Origin: PHAA01 sp964494735
GTDB lineage: Bacteria > Bacillota > Syntrophomonadia > Syntrophomonadales > Syntrophomonadaceae
Reading direction: 5' to 3'
DNA length: 64,000 bases
NCBI GenBank assembly: GCA_964494735.1
Contig: CAZBSD010000006.1
Span: forward strand, 20,577 to 84,576
The position numbers were made by a program, and so were the translations under genes. The number at the start of each line of letters is the position of its first letter. The first letter of the stretch is position 1. Shown here piece by piece: positions 16,457 through 24,967 of the stretch. Under the pieces are notes generated by a model. The model did not search any database. It saw only the letters and a list, made by a program, of their open reading frames with translations, and was not told the origin of the DNA.

Positions 16457-17872
16457 TCACCATTTCAACCAGGCTGCTATCCTGCTCATGAAGTTTCCCT
16501 GCCATAAAAAGACAGACCGGGAGGCTCGCCGGGCAGGATTAAGGCTGCGCCAAAGATGATTAAAAAATAGCAAGGCCAAAAGGGCGGATAAAATTTCCGC
16601 CACCGAAAATGCCAGCCACATCCCATTCAAACCCCACCAACGTGACAAGATCACAATGGAAGGGAGGAAGAATATCGCCTGTCTGGTCATTGACAGGGTC
16701 ATGGCACTGATTCCCCGCCCCATAGCCTGCAACACGCTGCCCAGGATTATTATTGGCCCCATCACCGGCAGGAACAGGGTGGCCAAGCGCAAGCATACCA
16801 CACCAGCATCGATCACTTCCTGGTCGGACGTGAACCACTTCATCAGCCATTGAGGCTGGAGCTGCATGGCCAGCCATCCGGCGATGACGAAGATAAGCGA
16901 ACCAAACATGGCCTTTATGATGGTCTCCTTGACCCGATCCCGGTTGCCAGAACCATAGGCAAAACCGATTATGGGCATGGAGCCCTGGGTCAATCCATAT
17001 ACCGGCATATAGAATAGCGACCTTATCCTTGAAAATATGCCCATCACGGCCACCGCGATGCTGCCGAAGCCCAACAGGATCTTGTTGAATATGACCAGCA
17101 GTCCCACGCTGAACAATTCCATGAGCAATGCCGGCAGACCCACTTTATAGATCCCCATCAGGACCTTGATATCGGGACGGAAATTGCTTTTAGACCAGGA
17201 GAGGTAGACTCTTGACTTGTACATGGCAATCATGGCCAACACCGAGCAGAAGGCCTGAGCGGCTACATCAGACCAGGCAGCGCCAGCCAGCCCCAACGGT
17301 GCAAATGGACCCCAACCGAAGATGAGCAGGGGGTCAAGCAGCACGTTCAGGATTATGGCAGCCAAAGCGGTGATCATAGGCCAGGAGGTATTTCCCTCCC
17401 CCTGCAGTATATTGCCACAGGTCATGGGGATAAAGGTGAAAAGGCTGCCCAGCAGAATGATAGTCAGATACTCCAGGCACAATCCATACAATTCCGGGGT
17501 GCATCCAAACAAAGTCAACAGATAGTCAACATAAACCACCCCTACCCAGGTAAATAAGATCCCATAGAACACACAGATTATCATTCCATGCCAGGCTATG
17601 TTATCAGCCTGGCGATAATCCTGTTGTCCCAGGGTGCGGGATAAAAGGGAAGTGATCCCGATACCGGTCGCCGCTCCCAGTGATACCAGCAATATTTCAA
17701 TTGGGACGCATAGGGTTATGGCAGCTAATGCATCAGTACCCAGCCGAGCCACGAAAAATGTATCGGCCAGGCTGAACAGGGAATATATCATCATCCCTGA
17801 AATGGCAGGCAGGGAGAGCCTGGCCATCAGGAGTCCGACCTTCTCCTCCAGTAAAAAGTTGTTGAATTTCAT
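16457..17872 (-). CDS. MATE family efflux transporter
   Basis: A 471-residue multidrug and toxin extrusion family membrane protein with about 12 hydrophobic segments in two halves. The first half has the family-typical PAISGMMIYSLFSLADTFFVARLGTDALAA. MATE pumps export cationic compounds in exchange for Na+ or H+; the substrate is unknown here. ATG 17872 has GGAGGG upstream. It lies between comEC (55 bases upstream) and holA, where it is not part of the conserved block, so it may be a later insertion into the com-holA unit. Confidence 0.9.
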   Translation of the reverse strand: MKFNNFLLEEKVGLLMARLSLPAISGMMIYSLFSLADTFFVARLGTDALAAITLCVPIEILLVSLGAATGIGITSLLSRTLGQQDYRQADNIAWHGMIICVFYGILFTWVGVVYVDYLLTLFGCTPELYGLCLEYLTIILLGSLFTFIPMTCGNILQGEGNTSWPMITALAAIILNVLLDPLLIFGWGPFAPLGLAGAAWSDVAAQAFCSVLAMIAMYKSRVYLSWSKSNFRPDIKVLMGIYKVGLPALLMELFSVGLLVIFNKILLGFGSIAVAVMGIFSRIRSLFYMPVYGLTQGSMPIIGFAYGSGNRDRVKETIIKAMFGSLIFVIAGWLAMQLQPQWLMKWFTSDQEVIDAGVVCLRLATLFLPVMGPIIILGSVLQAMGRGISAMTLSMTRQAIFFLPSIVILSRWWGLNGMWLAFSVAEILSALLALLFFNHLWRSLNPARRASRSVFLWQGNFMSRIAAWLKW

Positions 17873-17927
17873 ACCACCCTCCTAACTAAAGGTATGTAGC
17901 TGAGAGGGCGATTAGTATGAAACCCTT

Positions 17928-20222
17928 CTACTTGGACGGCTCAGCCAGAGTAGTTGCGATCATGTACTCACAGCCATTACTGTTTATAACCACCGCACCA
18001 TGTACATCGGTGCGCAGGATCCTGGTCCCGGCATCTTCCAAAGCAGATAAGACCGATGGATGGGGGTGGCCGAAGGGATTATCGGCCCCTACCGAGATTA
18101 CCGCCAACGGTGGCTCCAATCGATAATAGAAGTCCTTGGCAAGAGAACCCTTGCTGCCGTGGTGGGGAATCTTGACAATCGTGATCGGATTTCTGATCGT
18201 ATCACCTATTGGTTTCAATTCATCCGCCGAAACGTCTGCGGTCAACAAGGCGTTAAATTTTTTATAACCGATCATCAGTACCAGCGAGTTCTGATTGGGA
18301 TCGCCCAAGCCATCTTGTTTTTTAGGATGGAGAACATCAATGTGGAATTCCTGATCCATTCCTACCGACTGTCCTGCATACAACCCCAAAAGGGGGATAT
18401 TGCGCTGCGCCGCTATTTGTCTAAGCTCCTGGTATGCACCAGCATCAGCCAGAACCGCCGGTAATCCCACGCACCCTACCGGTATGGCCTGCATAACCTT
18501 CAACAAACCCTGGTAATGATCTATGTCCGGATGGGTGCTGATCACCATATCCAGCTGGCGGATGCCGCGGTGGCGTAAATAAGGGAGAACTATGCCACCG
18601 CCCACATCGAACAACTGACTTCCTCCCCCATCCACCAATATGAATTTGCCCCCCGGACTCTTAACCAGGATTGAATCACCCTGGCCGACATCTATAAATA
18701 CCATTTCCACCTGACCGGATTGGCGGTATCCAGCCGGAACAACCAAGACGGCCAGCCAGACCATGATAACTGCCACAGCCGGCTTAAACAACCTACGCCA
18801 CCTTTCCACCCGCCAAGAAAACAGCGCCAGGAGCAGCGATCCATAATACAGCCATACCCCCAGCACGCATGGCGTGGCTACATACAGGTAAGCTCCGGGC
18901 AATACCTTTACCCAGTCGACAACCGCCATGATCATCTCGATGAACATCCCCGCCGGATACAGGAATATTGAGGCCAGCGAAGAAGACAGAGGCGCCAGGC
19001 AGCTGGCTATAAATCCGAGGATTACCGCCCCACCGGCCAGATAAGTAGTAGCTATATTGGTCAGCAGAGACCCCGGGGTGAGGATATTGAAATGGTAAGC
19101 GACCAGGGGCAGGATAGCGATCTCAGCGCAGACCGGTATCAAGACCAGGTCTTTGACCCAGCCCCGCCCCGGCAGCCGGGCCCGAAGCAGCGGGAACAAA
19201 TATACCAGTCCAGCTGTGGCCAGCATGGTGAGTTGAAAACTGAGGTTGAACAACTGGGCGGGATCCACCAGTAGGATGAAAACCCCGGATATAGCCAAGG
19301 CGTTTATTAGACCATTTTCCCTGCCGCTCAAATAAGCCAATAGTCCCAGCCCGCCCATCATTACTGCGCGTATGACCGGCGGCGGCCAGGCTACCATGGT
19401 TCCGTAGACTATTAAGACCGATACTCCCGCCCCAAACCGGCCCCGGTTACCCAGTCCGACCAGGGAGGCCACCCCATTAACCAGCAGTAACAGGAAACCC
19501 ACATGCAGACCGCCGACTGAAAACAGGTGGACGATACCGGTTTTCTGGAAGTCTTCATATTGCTGATCCTCCATGCCGCCCCGGCCGCCCCACAACATAC
19601 CCAGCAGGATGGCCGCCTCGTCCGAGGATAATCGCTGGCGGGTGAGATCTTCGGCCCGGCTCCGCAGGGTATCCATCCAACGCACCGGCCCGCTGGCAGG
19701 TGACAGCAGACGTACCATGGATGTCTCTTTAATAGTCAGATTGTAATAAATCCCCTGGTTGGCCAGATATGCAGGGAAATCGAATTGGCCCGGATTACCA
19801 GGCGGCCGGGGCGGTTTCAGCTTACCTTCCACACAAACCATGTCGCCGCGGTGGAAACCAGCATCAAACATGCATACCACCCTTATCCGGCGGGTGTATG
19901 GAGATCTGTTATCGGTATCGGTATGCAGGACAAAAACACTTTTGCCGTCATCGTAATATGGAATGCTGCCTATCCGGCCGTTCATCTCCACCCGCTCCAT
20001 GGCCTCCAATAGGATGGGAGCAGGCGGAACGCAAATCATATACAATCCCATCCCAGACAGGATTATCGTTGCGCCTATCACCGCCTGCGATTGCCATTGC
20101 GGGTACAGGCGGGCCAATACCACCATGGCTGCCAGGAGCAGCGGCGCCAACCACCAGACCTGCCCATAGGCCAGGAAAATTCCGCTTCCCAGACAAATAA
20201 ATACCGCCGGCCAGGGAATCAT
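17928..20222 (-). CDS. comEC: Competence protein ComEC (DNA uptake channel)
   Basis: This 764-residue integral membrane protein is the predicted channel that brings single-stranded DNA across the membrane. It has N-terminal membrane helices and a DUF4131 region, the central Competence domain (GMLWGGRGGM, VHLFSVGGLHVGFLLLLV), and a C-terminal metallo-beta-lactamase domain with GQGDSILV, STHPDIDHYQG and KIPHHGSKGS metal motifs that may degrade the non-transported strand. All three parts are intact. The start at 20222 is 7 bases after comEA. Confidence 0.94.
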   Translation of the reverse strand: MIPWPAVFICLGSGIFLAYGQVWWLAPLLLAAMVVLARLYPQWQSQAVIGATIILSGMGLYMICVPPAPILLEAMERVEMNGRIGSIPYYDDGKSVFVLHTDTDNRSPYTRRIRVVCMFDAGFHRGDMVCVEGKLKPPRPPGNPGQFDFPAYLANQGIYYNLTIKETSMVRLLSPASGPVRWMDTLRSRAEDLTRQRLSSDEAAILLGMLWGGRGGMEDQQYEDFQKTGIVHLFSVGGLHVGFLLLLVNGVASLVGLGNRGRFGAGVSVLIVYGTMVAWPPPVIRAVMMGGLGLLAYLSGRENGLINALAISGVFILLVDPAQLFNLSFQLTMLATAGLVYLFPLLRARLPGRGWVKDLVLIPVCAEIAILPLVAYHFNILTPGSLLTNIATTYLAGGAVILGFIASCLAPLSSSLASIFLYPAGMFIEMIMAVVDWVKVLPGAYLYVATPCVLGVWLYYGSLLLALFSWRVERWRRLFKPAVAVIMVWLAVLVVPAGYRQSGQVEMVFIDVGQGDSILVKSPGGKFILVDGGGSQLFDVGGGIVLPYLRHRGIRQLDMVISTHPDIDHYQGLLKVMQAIPVGCVGLPAVLADAGAYQELRQIAAQRNIPLLGLYAGQSVGMDQEFHIDVLHPKKQDGLGDPNQNSLVLMIGYKKFNALLTADVSADELKPIGDTIRNPITIVKIPHHGSKGSLAKDFYYRLEPPLAVISVGADNPFGHPHPSVLSALEDAGTRILRTDVHGAVVINSNGCEYMIATTLAEPSK

Positions 20223-20229
20223 AAAAGCA

Positions 20230-20955
20230 TCACTTGACCGTTACCAGGTCCTGCAGATCGGCGTATTTCTTGTCACCGATACCACTGACTTCCTTCAGTT
20301 CTTCGATACTGGCGAACCTTCCATGGAGGGCCCGATAATCCACGATCCGCTGGGCGATGGCCGGCCCTATGCCGGGCAGACTTTGGTCCAATTCCTGGGC
20401 GCTGGAACTATTTATATTTACTTTACCGCCTGAACCCCGACCGGAGATGTCTTGCCAGCCCACTGTTCCCTGAAGGGTGTTGACATTCAGGACATCCCCT
20501 GCCTTGGGCACCACAATAGCGTCTCCATCATCCATCTTCTGGGCCAGATTGATGCTGTTCAAATCGGCCTCGGGCAAAGCTTGAGCCATTTGTACCGCCT
20601 CCAATACGCGGGCTTCCACTGGCAGCTTGTAAACCCCCGGTGTGACTACCGCACCTATTACATATACCTGAATCGTCTCCGCTTCTTTTTCGACATCAGG
20701 TTTGGGTTGATGTTCCTCCAGGACTATTGACTGGGGTTGCTGGCTCACTTGCCGGTAATAGCTGTATTTCATCCCCCCGCCAAAGGCCAGCACCATCAGC
20801 AGAATCGCCGCCGCCATTATATATTTGTTCTCCACATCCACTATCCCACTCACCACCTTCCTGCTTATTATTCGCCGTTTCCCTGATATTTCCTTTTTTG
20901 CAACATAAATGGATGGGCGGCGGATTACGATGGACCTGCCGGTTTTGATTTCCAA
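20230..20955 (-). CDS. comEA: Competence protein ComEA (DNA receptor)
   Basis: ComEA is a membrane-anchored double-strand DNA receptor for transformation. A membrane helix (about residues 46-62, AAAILLMVLAFGG) is followed by a linker, an SLBB domain (YVIGAVVTPGVYKLP) and a C-terminal double helix-hairpin-helix (VNINSSSAQELDQSLPGIGPAIAQRIV...). The N-terminus is uncertain: the longest frame starts with TTG at 20955 with no ribosome binding site and adds about 33 basic residues. GTG codons between residues 34 and 41, after AGGAAGG, are more plausible starts. Confidence 0.88.
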   Translation of the reverse strand: MEIKTGRSIVIRRPSIYVAKKEISGKRRIISRKVVSGIVDVENKYIMAAAILLMVLAFGGGMKYSYYRQVSQQPQSIVLEEHQPKPDVEKEAETIQVYVIGAVVTPGVYKLPVEARVLEAVQMAQALPEADLNSINLAQKMDDGDAIVVPKAGDVLNVNTLQGTVGWQDISGRGSGGKVNINSSSAQELDQSLPGIGPAIAQRIVDYRALHGRFASIEELKEVSGIGDKKYADLQDLVTVK

Positions 20956-20980
20956 TCGCCGGTTTGTACAGCATATTGGG

Positions 20981-21009
20981 TTGACTTTACTGAGAGGTTA
21001 TTTTATAAT
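20981..21009 (+). promoter_or_regulatory. Sigma-A promoter of the leuS T-box / tRNA-Ala transcript
   Basis: TTGACT (20981-20986), 17-base spacer, perfect TATAAT (21004-21009). Transcription should begin near 21016, so stem I of the T-box starts about 20 bases into the RNA. Confidence 0.85.
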
Positions 21010-21190
21010 GGCTAATGTCAAATGAAGAAATAAACATGCTATGAATCGGAGTAGTAGGCAATTCCTTCGACAGAGAGCCACCGTTTGGTGGAAGGTGGCA
21101 AGTATATTGTCGAACTCGCCGGGGAGCATCGCAGGTGAATGGAGTAGCCTGGGACGGTTGTACCGTTATAAGAATGAGTGGTCAAGTTGT

Positions 21191-21266
21191 GGGGCTATGG
21201 CGAAGTTGGGATCGCGCTTGAATGGCATTCAAGAGGCCGTGGGTTCGAATCCCACTAGCTCCACCA
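21191..21266 (+). tRNA. tRNA-Ala(GGC), embedded in the leuS T-box leader
   Basis: A complete 76-base cloverleaf. Acceptor GGGGCTA/TAGCTCC contains the G3-U70 wobble pair that marks alanine tRNAs, with A73 and encoded CCA. D stem GCGA/TCGC has loop AGTTGGGA. Anticodon stem CTTGA/TCAAG has loop ATGGCAT with U33 and anticodon GGC at 21224-21226. The variable loop is AGGCC; the T arm GTGGG-TTCGAAT-CCCAC is canonical. G15-C48, G18-G19 and G53-C61 are all present, so it looks functional. Only one base (T21190) separates it from the 5' arm of Stem III and four bases (TATT) from the 3' arm. Its transcript must come from the leuS leader promoter. Confidence 0.96.
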
Positions 21267-21306
21267 TATTCAACTTGTCAATCTGGGTGGCACCGCGGGA
21301 AAATTG

Positions 21307-21337
21307 CTCTCGTCCCTATCAGGGATGAGGGTTTTTT
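21307..21337 (+). terminator. Conditional terminator of the leuS T-box
   Basis: CTCTCGTCCCT (21307-21317) pairs with AGGGATGAGGG (21321-21331), 11 pairs including G-U wobbles, followed by six Ts. The 5' arm can alternatively pair with the T-box GGG region to make the antiterminator. Confidence 0.88.
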
Positions 21338-21367
21338 GATTTCTGAACAAAAGAATAGGAGGCTTGT

Positions 21368-23845
21368 ATGGAAAATCATTATGATTTCAAATCGATCGAA
21401 CCCAAATGGCAGAATTATTGGGCCCAAAACAACTTCTTCAAGGTTTCTGAAGACCCCTCCCGGCCCAAATATTATGATTTGGAAATGTTTCCTTATCCCT
21501 CCGGTAACCTGCACATGGGCCACGTGCGCAACTATGCCATCGGCGATGTGGTTGCCCGGTTCAAATCCATGAACGGATTCAACGTCCTTCATCCCATGGG
21601 TTGGGACGCCTTCGGCCTGCCGGCTGAAAATGCCGCCATCAAACACGGACACCACCCTGCCCAATGGACCTACGCCAACATAGAGAATATGAAATCGCAG
21701 CTTAAAACCCTGGGTATCAGTTACGATTGGGACCGGGAGTTGGCTAGCTGCAAGCCCGACTATTACAAGTTCACCCAATGGATGTTCTTGAAACTGTATG
21801 ATAACGGACTGGCTTATAAAAAGAGTGCCGCAGTCAACTGGTGCCCCTCCTGCCAGACAGTATTAGCCAACGAACAGGTGGTGGACGGCGCCTGCGAGAG
21901 GTGTGACACCGTGGTGACCAAGCGACAACTGGCCCAGTGGTTCTTCAAGATAACCGATTATGCCCAGCGCCTCCTCGACGATCTCGGCAAACTGCCGGGT
22001 TGGCCGGATAAGGTCAAGATAATGCAGCGCAATTGGATAGGACGCAGCGAGGGCTGCCAATTCGATCTGCCCATAGAGAACAGCGAACAGATCATGACCG
22101 TATTCACAACCCGTCCTGATACCGTATTTGGGATAACCTATATGGTCCTGGCTCCCGAACATCCTCTGGTGGAGAAGGTGAGCCGGGGGACCCCTCAAGA
22201 GGAGGAAGTAAAACAATTCGTGCACCGCATGCAATTTCTCAGCGAAGTAGAGCGCACCTCCACTGAAGCTGAAAAAGAGGGGATATTCACCGGGGCCTAT
22301 GCCAGCAACCCCATGAACGGAGAAAAGATACCCATTTGGATAGCCAACTACGTCCTTATGGATTATGGAACCGGTGCTATCATGGCAGTTCCCGCCCATG
22401 ACCAGCGTGACTTTGAATTTGCCCGCAAGTATAGCCTGCCGGTCAAGGTGGTTATCAAGGCTCCCGATTCTCCCGCCGACGGGGACAGTATGAAAGCAGC
22501 CTATGAAGGCGATGGGCTGATGGTCAACTCCGGCGCTTTCAACGGTTTGAGTGTGGAAGCAGGCAAGAAGCAGGTTATCGCCCATATGCAGGGTGAGGGT
22601 TTTGGAGAGGGTACGGTTAATTTCCGGCTGCGGGATTGGCTTATCTCCCGCCAGCGCTATTGGGGTTGTCCCATCCCTATGGTCTACTGTGAGAAATGCG
22701 GTCTGGTTCCGGTGGCGGAGGCCGATTTGCCGGTAGTACTGCCCGAGGATGTAGAATTCCGCCCATCCGGGGAATCACCCCTTAATTATGTGTCGTCCTT
22801 CTATCAGACTGAATGCCCCTCCTGCGGGGGACCCGGGCGTCGGGAAACCGACACCATGGACACTTTTGTCTGCTCGTCATGGTACTTCGATAGATTCTGC
22901 GATCCCCATAACAGTGAGTTGCCCTTCAGCAAAGAATCGGCGGATTACTGGATGCCGGTGGACCAGTATATCGGCGGGGTGGAGCATGCCATTCTGCACC
23001 TGATGTACTCGCGGTTTTTCACCAAATTCCTCAACGATATAAACTACCTGCCCTGTGACGAGCCTTTCACCAACCTGCTTACCCAAGGTATGGTTTTGAA
23101 GGATGGGTCCAAAATGTCCAAATCCAAGGGCAACGTGGTCAGTCCCGAGGATATTATAAACACCTATGGTGCTGATACGGCCCGTTTGTTCATATTGTTT
23201 GCCTCCCCGCCGGAACGCGACCTGGAGTGGAGCGACCAGGGGGTGGAAGGTTCTTCCCGTTTCCTCAACCGGGTCTGGAGGGTGGTCAGCAGTTGCGCCG
23301 AGGACATAAAGGATATAAAATTGCCGGCCCAATTCGGGGAATTGGATGGTGAGGCCCGCAAACTTCGTTACAAGACCCATGCCACCGTCAAGAAGGTAAG
23401 CGAGGATATCGAGCTGCGTTTCAATTTCAATACCGCTATCAGCGCCATAATGGAATTGAACAACATGCTCTCCGCTTATCTCGATCAGGATGATCAGGAC
23501 CTGTCGGTTCTGAAAGAAGCAGTCGAAAGCATGATAGTGCTGTTAAGCCCGTTTTCTCCCCATATATGTGAGGAATTGTGGCAGATGTGCGGCCACCGGG
23601 AAAGTGTATGCGGGCAAAGCTGGCCCCGCTATGAAGCTGCGGCTCTGGTGCAGGACGAGGTGGAGATAGCGGTGCAGATCAGCGGCAAGGTCCGGGAGCG
23701 GATGATGGCTCCGGCCACTGCGAGCGACGAGGACCTGCAGAAACTGGCCCTGGTCCTGCCCAAGATAACCGAGTTGCTGGAGGGCAAACAGGTGGTGAAG
23801 GTGATTGTAGTCCCAGGCAAACTGGTCAATATCGTAGCCCGGTAA
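21368..23845 (+). CDS. leuS: Leucyl-tRNA synthetase
   Basis: A class I synthetase of 825 residues that charges tRNA-Leu. The HIGH motif appears as HMGH at residues 49-52, and KMSKS is near residue 581 (DGSKMSKSKGN). A zinc-type insertion with CPSC...CERC follows at about 160-180. The CP1 editing domain includes TTRPDTVFGITYMVLAPEH, which clears misacylated isoleucine or methionine-like products. ATG 21368 follows AGGAGG by about 6 bases. Expression is governed by the T-box terminator just upstream. Confidence 0.98.
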   Translation: MENHYDFKSIEPKWQNYWAQNNFFKVSEDPSRPKYYDLEMFPYPSGNLHMGHVRNYAIGDVVARFKSMNGFNVLHPMGWDAFGLPAENAAIKHGHHPAQWTYANIENMKSQLKTLGISYDWDRELASCKPDYYKFTQWMFLKLYDNGLAYKKSAAVNWCPSCQTVLANEQVVDGACERCDTVVTKRQLAQWFFKITDYAQRLLDDLGKLPGWPDKVKIMQRNWIGRSEGCQFDLPIENSEQIMTVFTTRPDTVFGITYMVLAPEHPLVEKVSRGTPQEEEVKQFVHRMQFLSEVERTSTEAEKEGIFTGAYASNPMNGEKIPIWIANYVLMDYGTGAIMAVPAHDQRDFEFARKYSLPVKVVIKAPDSPADGDSMKAAYEGDGLMVNSGAFNGLSVEAGKKQVIAHMQGEGFGEGTVNFRLRDWLISRQRYWGCPIPMVYCEKCGLVPVAEADLPVVLPEDVEFRPSGESPLNYVSSFYQTECPSCGGPGRRETDTMDTFVCSSWYFDRFCDPHNSELPFSKESADYWMPVDQYIGGVEHAILHLMYSRFFTKFLNDINYLPCDEPFTNLLTQGMVLKDGSKMSKSKGNVVSPEDIINTYGADTARLFILFASPPERDLEWSDQGVEGSSRFLNRVWRVVSSCAEDIKDIKLPAQFGELDGEARKLRYKTHATVKKVSEDIELRFNFNTAISAIMELNNMLSAYLDQDDQDLSVLKEAVESMIVLLSPFSPHICEELWQMCGHRESVCGQSWPRYEAAALVQDEVEIAVQISGKVRERMMAPATASDEDLQKLALVLPKITELLEGKQVVKVIVVPGKLVNIVAR

Positions 23846-23848
23846 ACC

Positions 23849-23922
23849 GCCCATCTTGATGGGCCAATACAGAACAGAATAGAAGCCGGCCACCCATGTG
23901 TTCACACCTGGTTGGCCGGCTT
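23849..23922. terminator. Two hairpins between the convergent leuS and rsfS genes
   Basis: First: GCCCATC-TT-GATGGGC (23849-23864). Second: a long near-palindrome with outer arms AAGCCGGCCA (23883-23892) and TGGCCGGCTT (23913-23922) plus inner pairs GTGT/ACAC. Neither has a good T-run on the plus strand, and the minus side has only a T/C-rich tail. They most likely stop converging transcripts, but a clear intrinsic terminator is not demonstrated. Confidence 0.5.
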
Positions 23923-23939
23923 AACTGTCAGATCCGGAA

Positions 23940-24299
23940 TCAGATTTGCTGATGGTTTTCAATCGGAACCTTGCGGGCATCAGCCCACAGGTCCTCCAGT
24001 TTATAATGATCACGTTCTTCCTGGCGGAAGATGTGCAGTATGGTAGAGCCATAGTCCAGCACCACCCAGGTACCCTGCTGATAACCATCCCGCCGCAGCA
24101 CCGGGACACCTTGCTCCTGCAAATGTTTCTCGACGTTGTCGGCTATACTGTGAATCTGGACCTGGTTGCGACCGCTGCAAATGACGAAATAGTCAGCGAT
24201 GATGGTCTTTTCAAATACATCGAGGACGGTAAGATCAATGGCCTTCTCCTCCATCGCGGCATCCACGATCAGTTGCATAATTTTTTCCTCTGTCAGCAA
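23940..24299 (-). CDS. rsfS: Ribosomal silencing factor RsfS (Iojap family)
   Basis: This 119-residue protein binds ribosomal protein L14 and blocks joining of the subunits under starvation. The conserved core is KAIDLTVLDVFEKTIIADYFVICSGRN and the WVVLDYGSTILHIF block. The start is TTG at 24299, placed 7 bases after GAAGGAGG; the longer reading frame has no ribosome binding site. It ends the nadD-yqeK-rsfS unit in the standard order. Confidence 0.94.
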   Translation of the reverse strand: MLTEEKIMQLIVDAAMEEKAIDLTVLDVFEKTIIADYFVICSGRNQVQIHSIADNVEKHLQEQGVPVLRRDGYQQGTWVVLDYGSTILHIFRQEERDHYKLEDLWADARKVPIENHQQI

Positions 24300-24376
24300 A
24301 AATAAACCTCCTTCACATACATTCCAGTATTGATATTGATATCGAGCCACTATTAATGCCCCATCGAAGTAACGTT

Positions 24377-24967
24377 CTACCTGATAGCCTGACCTCTGGA
24401 AAGGCGCAGAAATTCATTACGGGCCTCTACCGTCACCGGGTGCAGCAATTTGCCCCGCGCCAGGCAGTAGCGGATGGTCGACTCCAGCCCTAAAAGCATG
24501 GCTTTATCGAGACTTTGCTCAGCTAGTTGGCGCAATTTGTCCAACTCCGGATAGGGAGAGCGGGTCGGTTCTATCATATCAGCCAGGTAGATAATCTTAT
24601 CCAAACGGCTCATATTGGCCGAGCCCAGGGTGTGGGCCTTTACCGCTGCCAATATCTCAGCATCCTCCAGTCCCAGCCCGGTCTGCAGAAGGTAAGCACC
24701 GACCGGAGCGTGCAAAAGTTCGGGGCTTTCTCTCTCAACCGGATGGGTTATCAAACCGGCCTGGCCGGCCAGCTCAAACAATTGCCGGGGGCTCAGGTTC
24801 TTGGCATAATCGTGGAATATTCCCGTTATATAAGCCTTTTGACCATCGATACCGAATTTGATCGCCAACTGTTCGGCACAGCGGGCCACCCCCAGACTGT
24901 GTTGATAGCGCTTCTTTGATAACCGGTTCTTGATCAGCCGTTCAGCCTGTGCAGCATTATACACCAT
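24377..24967 (-). CDS. yqeK: HD-domain hydrolase YqeK (probable Ap4A hydrolase)
   Basis: A 196-residue HD-superfamily protein with metal ligands H23 (RYQHSLGV), H52-D53 (GIFHDYAK), the LLHAPVG histidine and a later aspartate in IIYLADMIEP. YqeK enzymes of Firmicutes split diadenosine tetraphosphate symmetrically. The ATG at 24967 overlaps the end of nadD by 11 bases, with GAGG upstream. A longer open frame extends into nadD but has no supporting start. Confidence 0.9.
   Translation of the reverse strand: MVYNAAQAERLIKNRLSKKRYQHSLGVARCAEQLAIKFGIDGQKAYITGIFHDYAKNLSPRQLFELAGQAGLITHPVERESPELLHAPVGAYLLQTGLGLEDAEILAAVKAHTLGSANMSRLDKIIYLADMIEPTRSPYPELDKLRQLAEQSLDKAMLLGLESTIRYCLARGKLLHPVTVEARNEFLRLSRGQAIR

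Larger units (their letters stand above)
21030..21337 (+). promoter_or_regulatory. T-box riboswitch of leuS (specifier CTC, Leu) with tRNA-Ala in Stem III
   Basis: The leader has T-box hallmarks in order: base of Stem I ATGCT (21036-21040) pairing with AGCAT (21125-21129); AGTA motif at 21050-21053; AGAGAG with a distal CCACC/GGTGG hairpin; specifier region GAACTCGCC with CTC at 21115-21117, a leucine codon fitting leuS; the ACGG...CCGTTA element (21154-21168) of Stem II; GAGTGG (21176-21181); Stem III arms CAAGTTG (21183-21189) and CAACTTG (21271-21277); and the T-box GGGTGGCACCGCGG (21285-21298) before a terminator. Unusually, a full tRNA-Ala gene occupies the Stem III loop. Uncharged tRNA-Leu is expected to favour the antiterminator. 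Confidence 0.9.

Noticed and set aside
21191..21266. The tRNA in the leuS leader being tRNA-Leu or a T-box substructure only
   Set aside because: There is no long variable arm as in tRNA-Leu; the anticodon is GGC with U33, and G3-U70 marks alanine. All tertiary-pair positions are canonical, so it is a real tRNA-Ala.
21863..22585. 240-codon minus-strand ORF opposite leuS
   Set aside because: Antisense shadow of the leuS editing domain; no ribosome binding site or family match.
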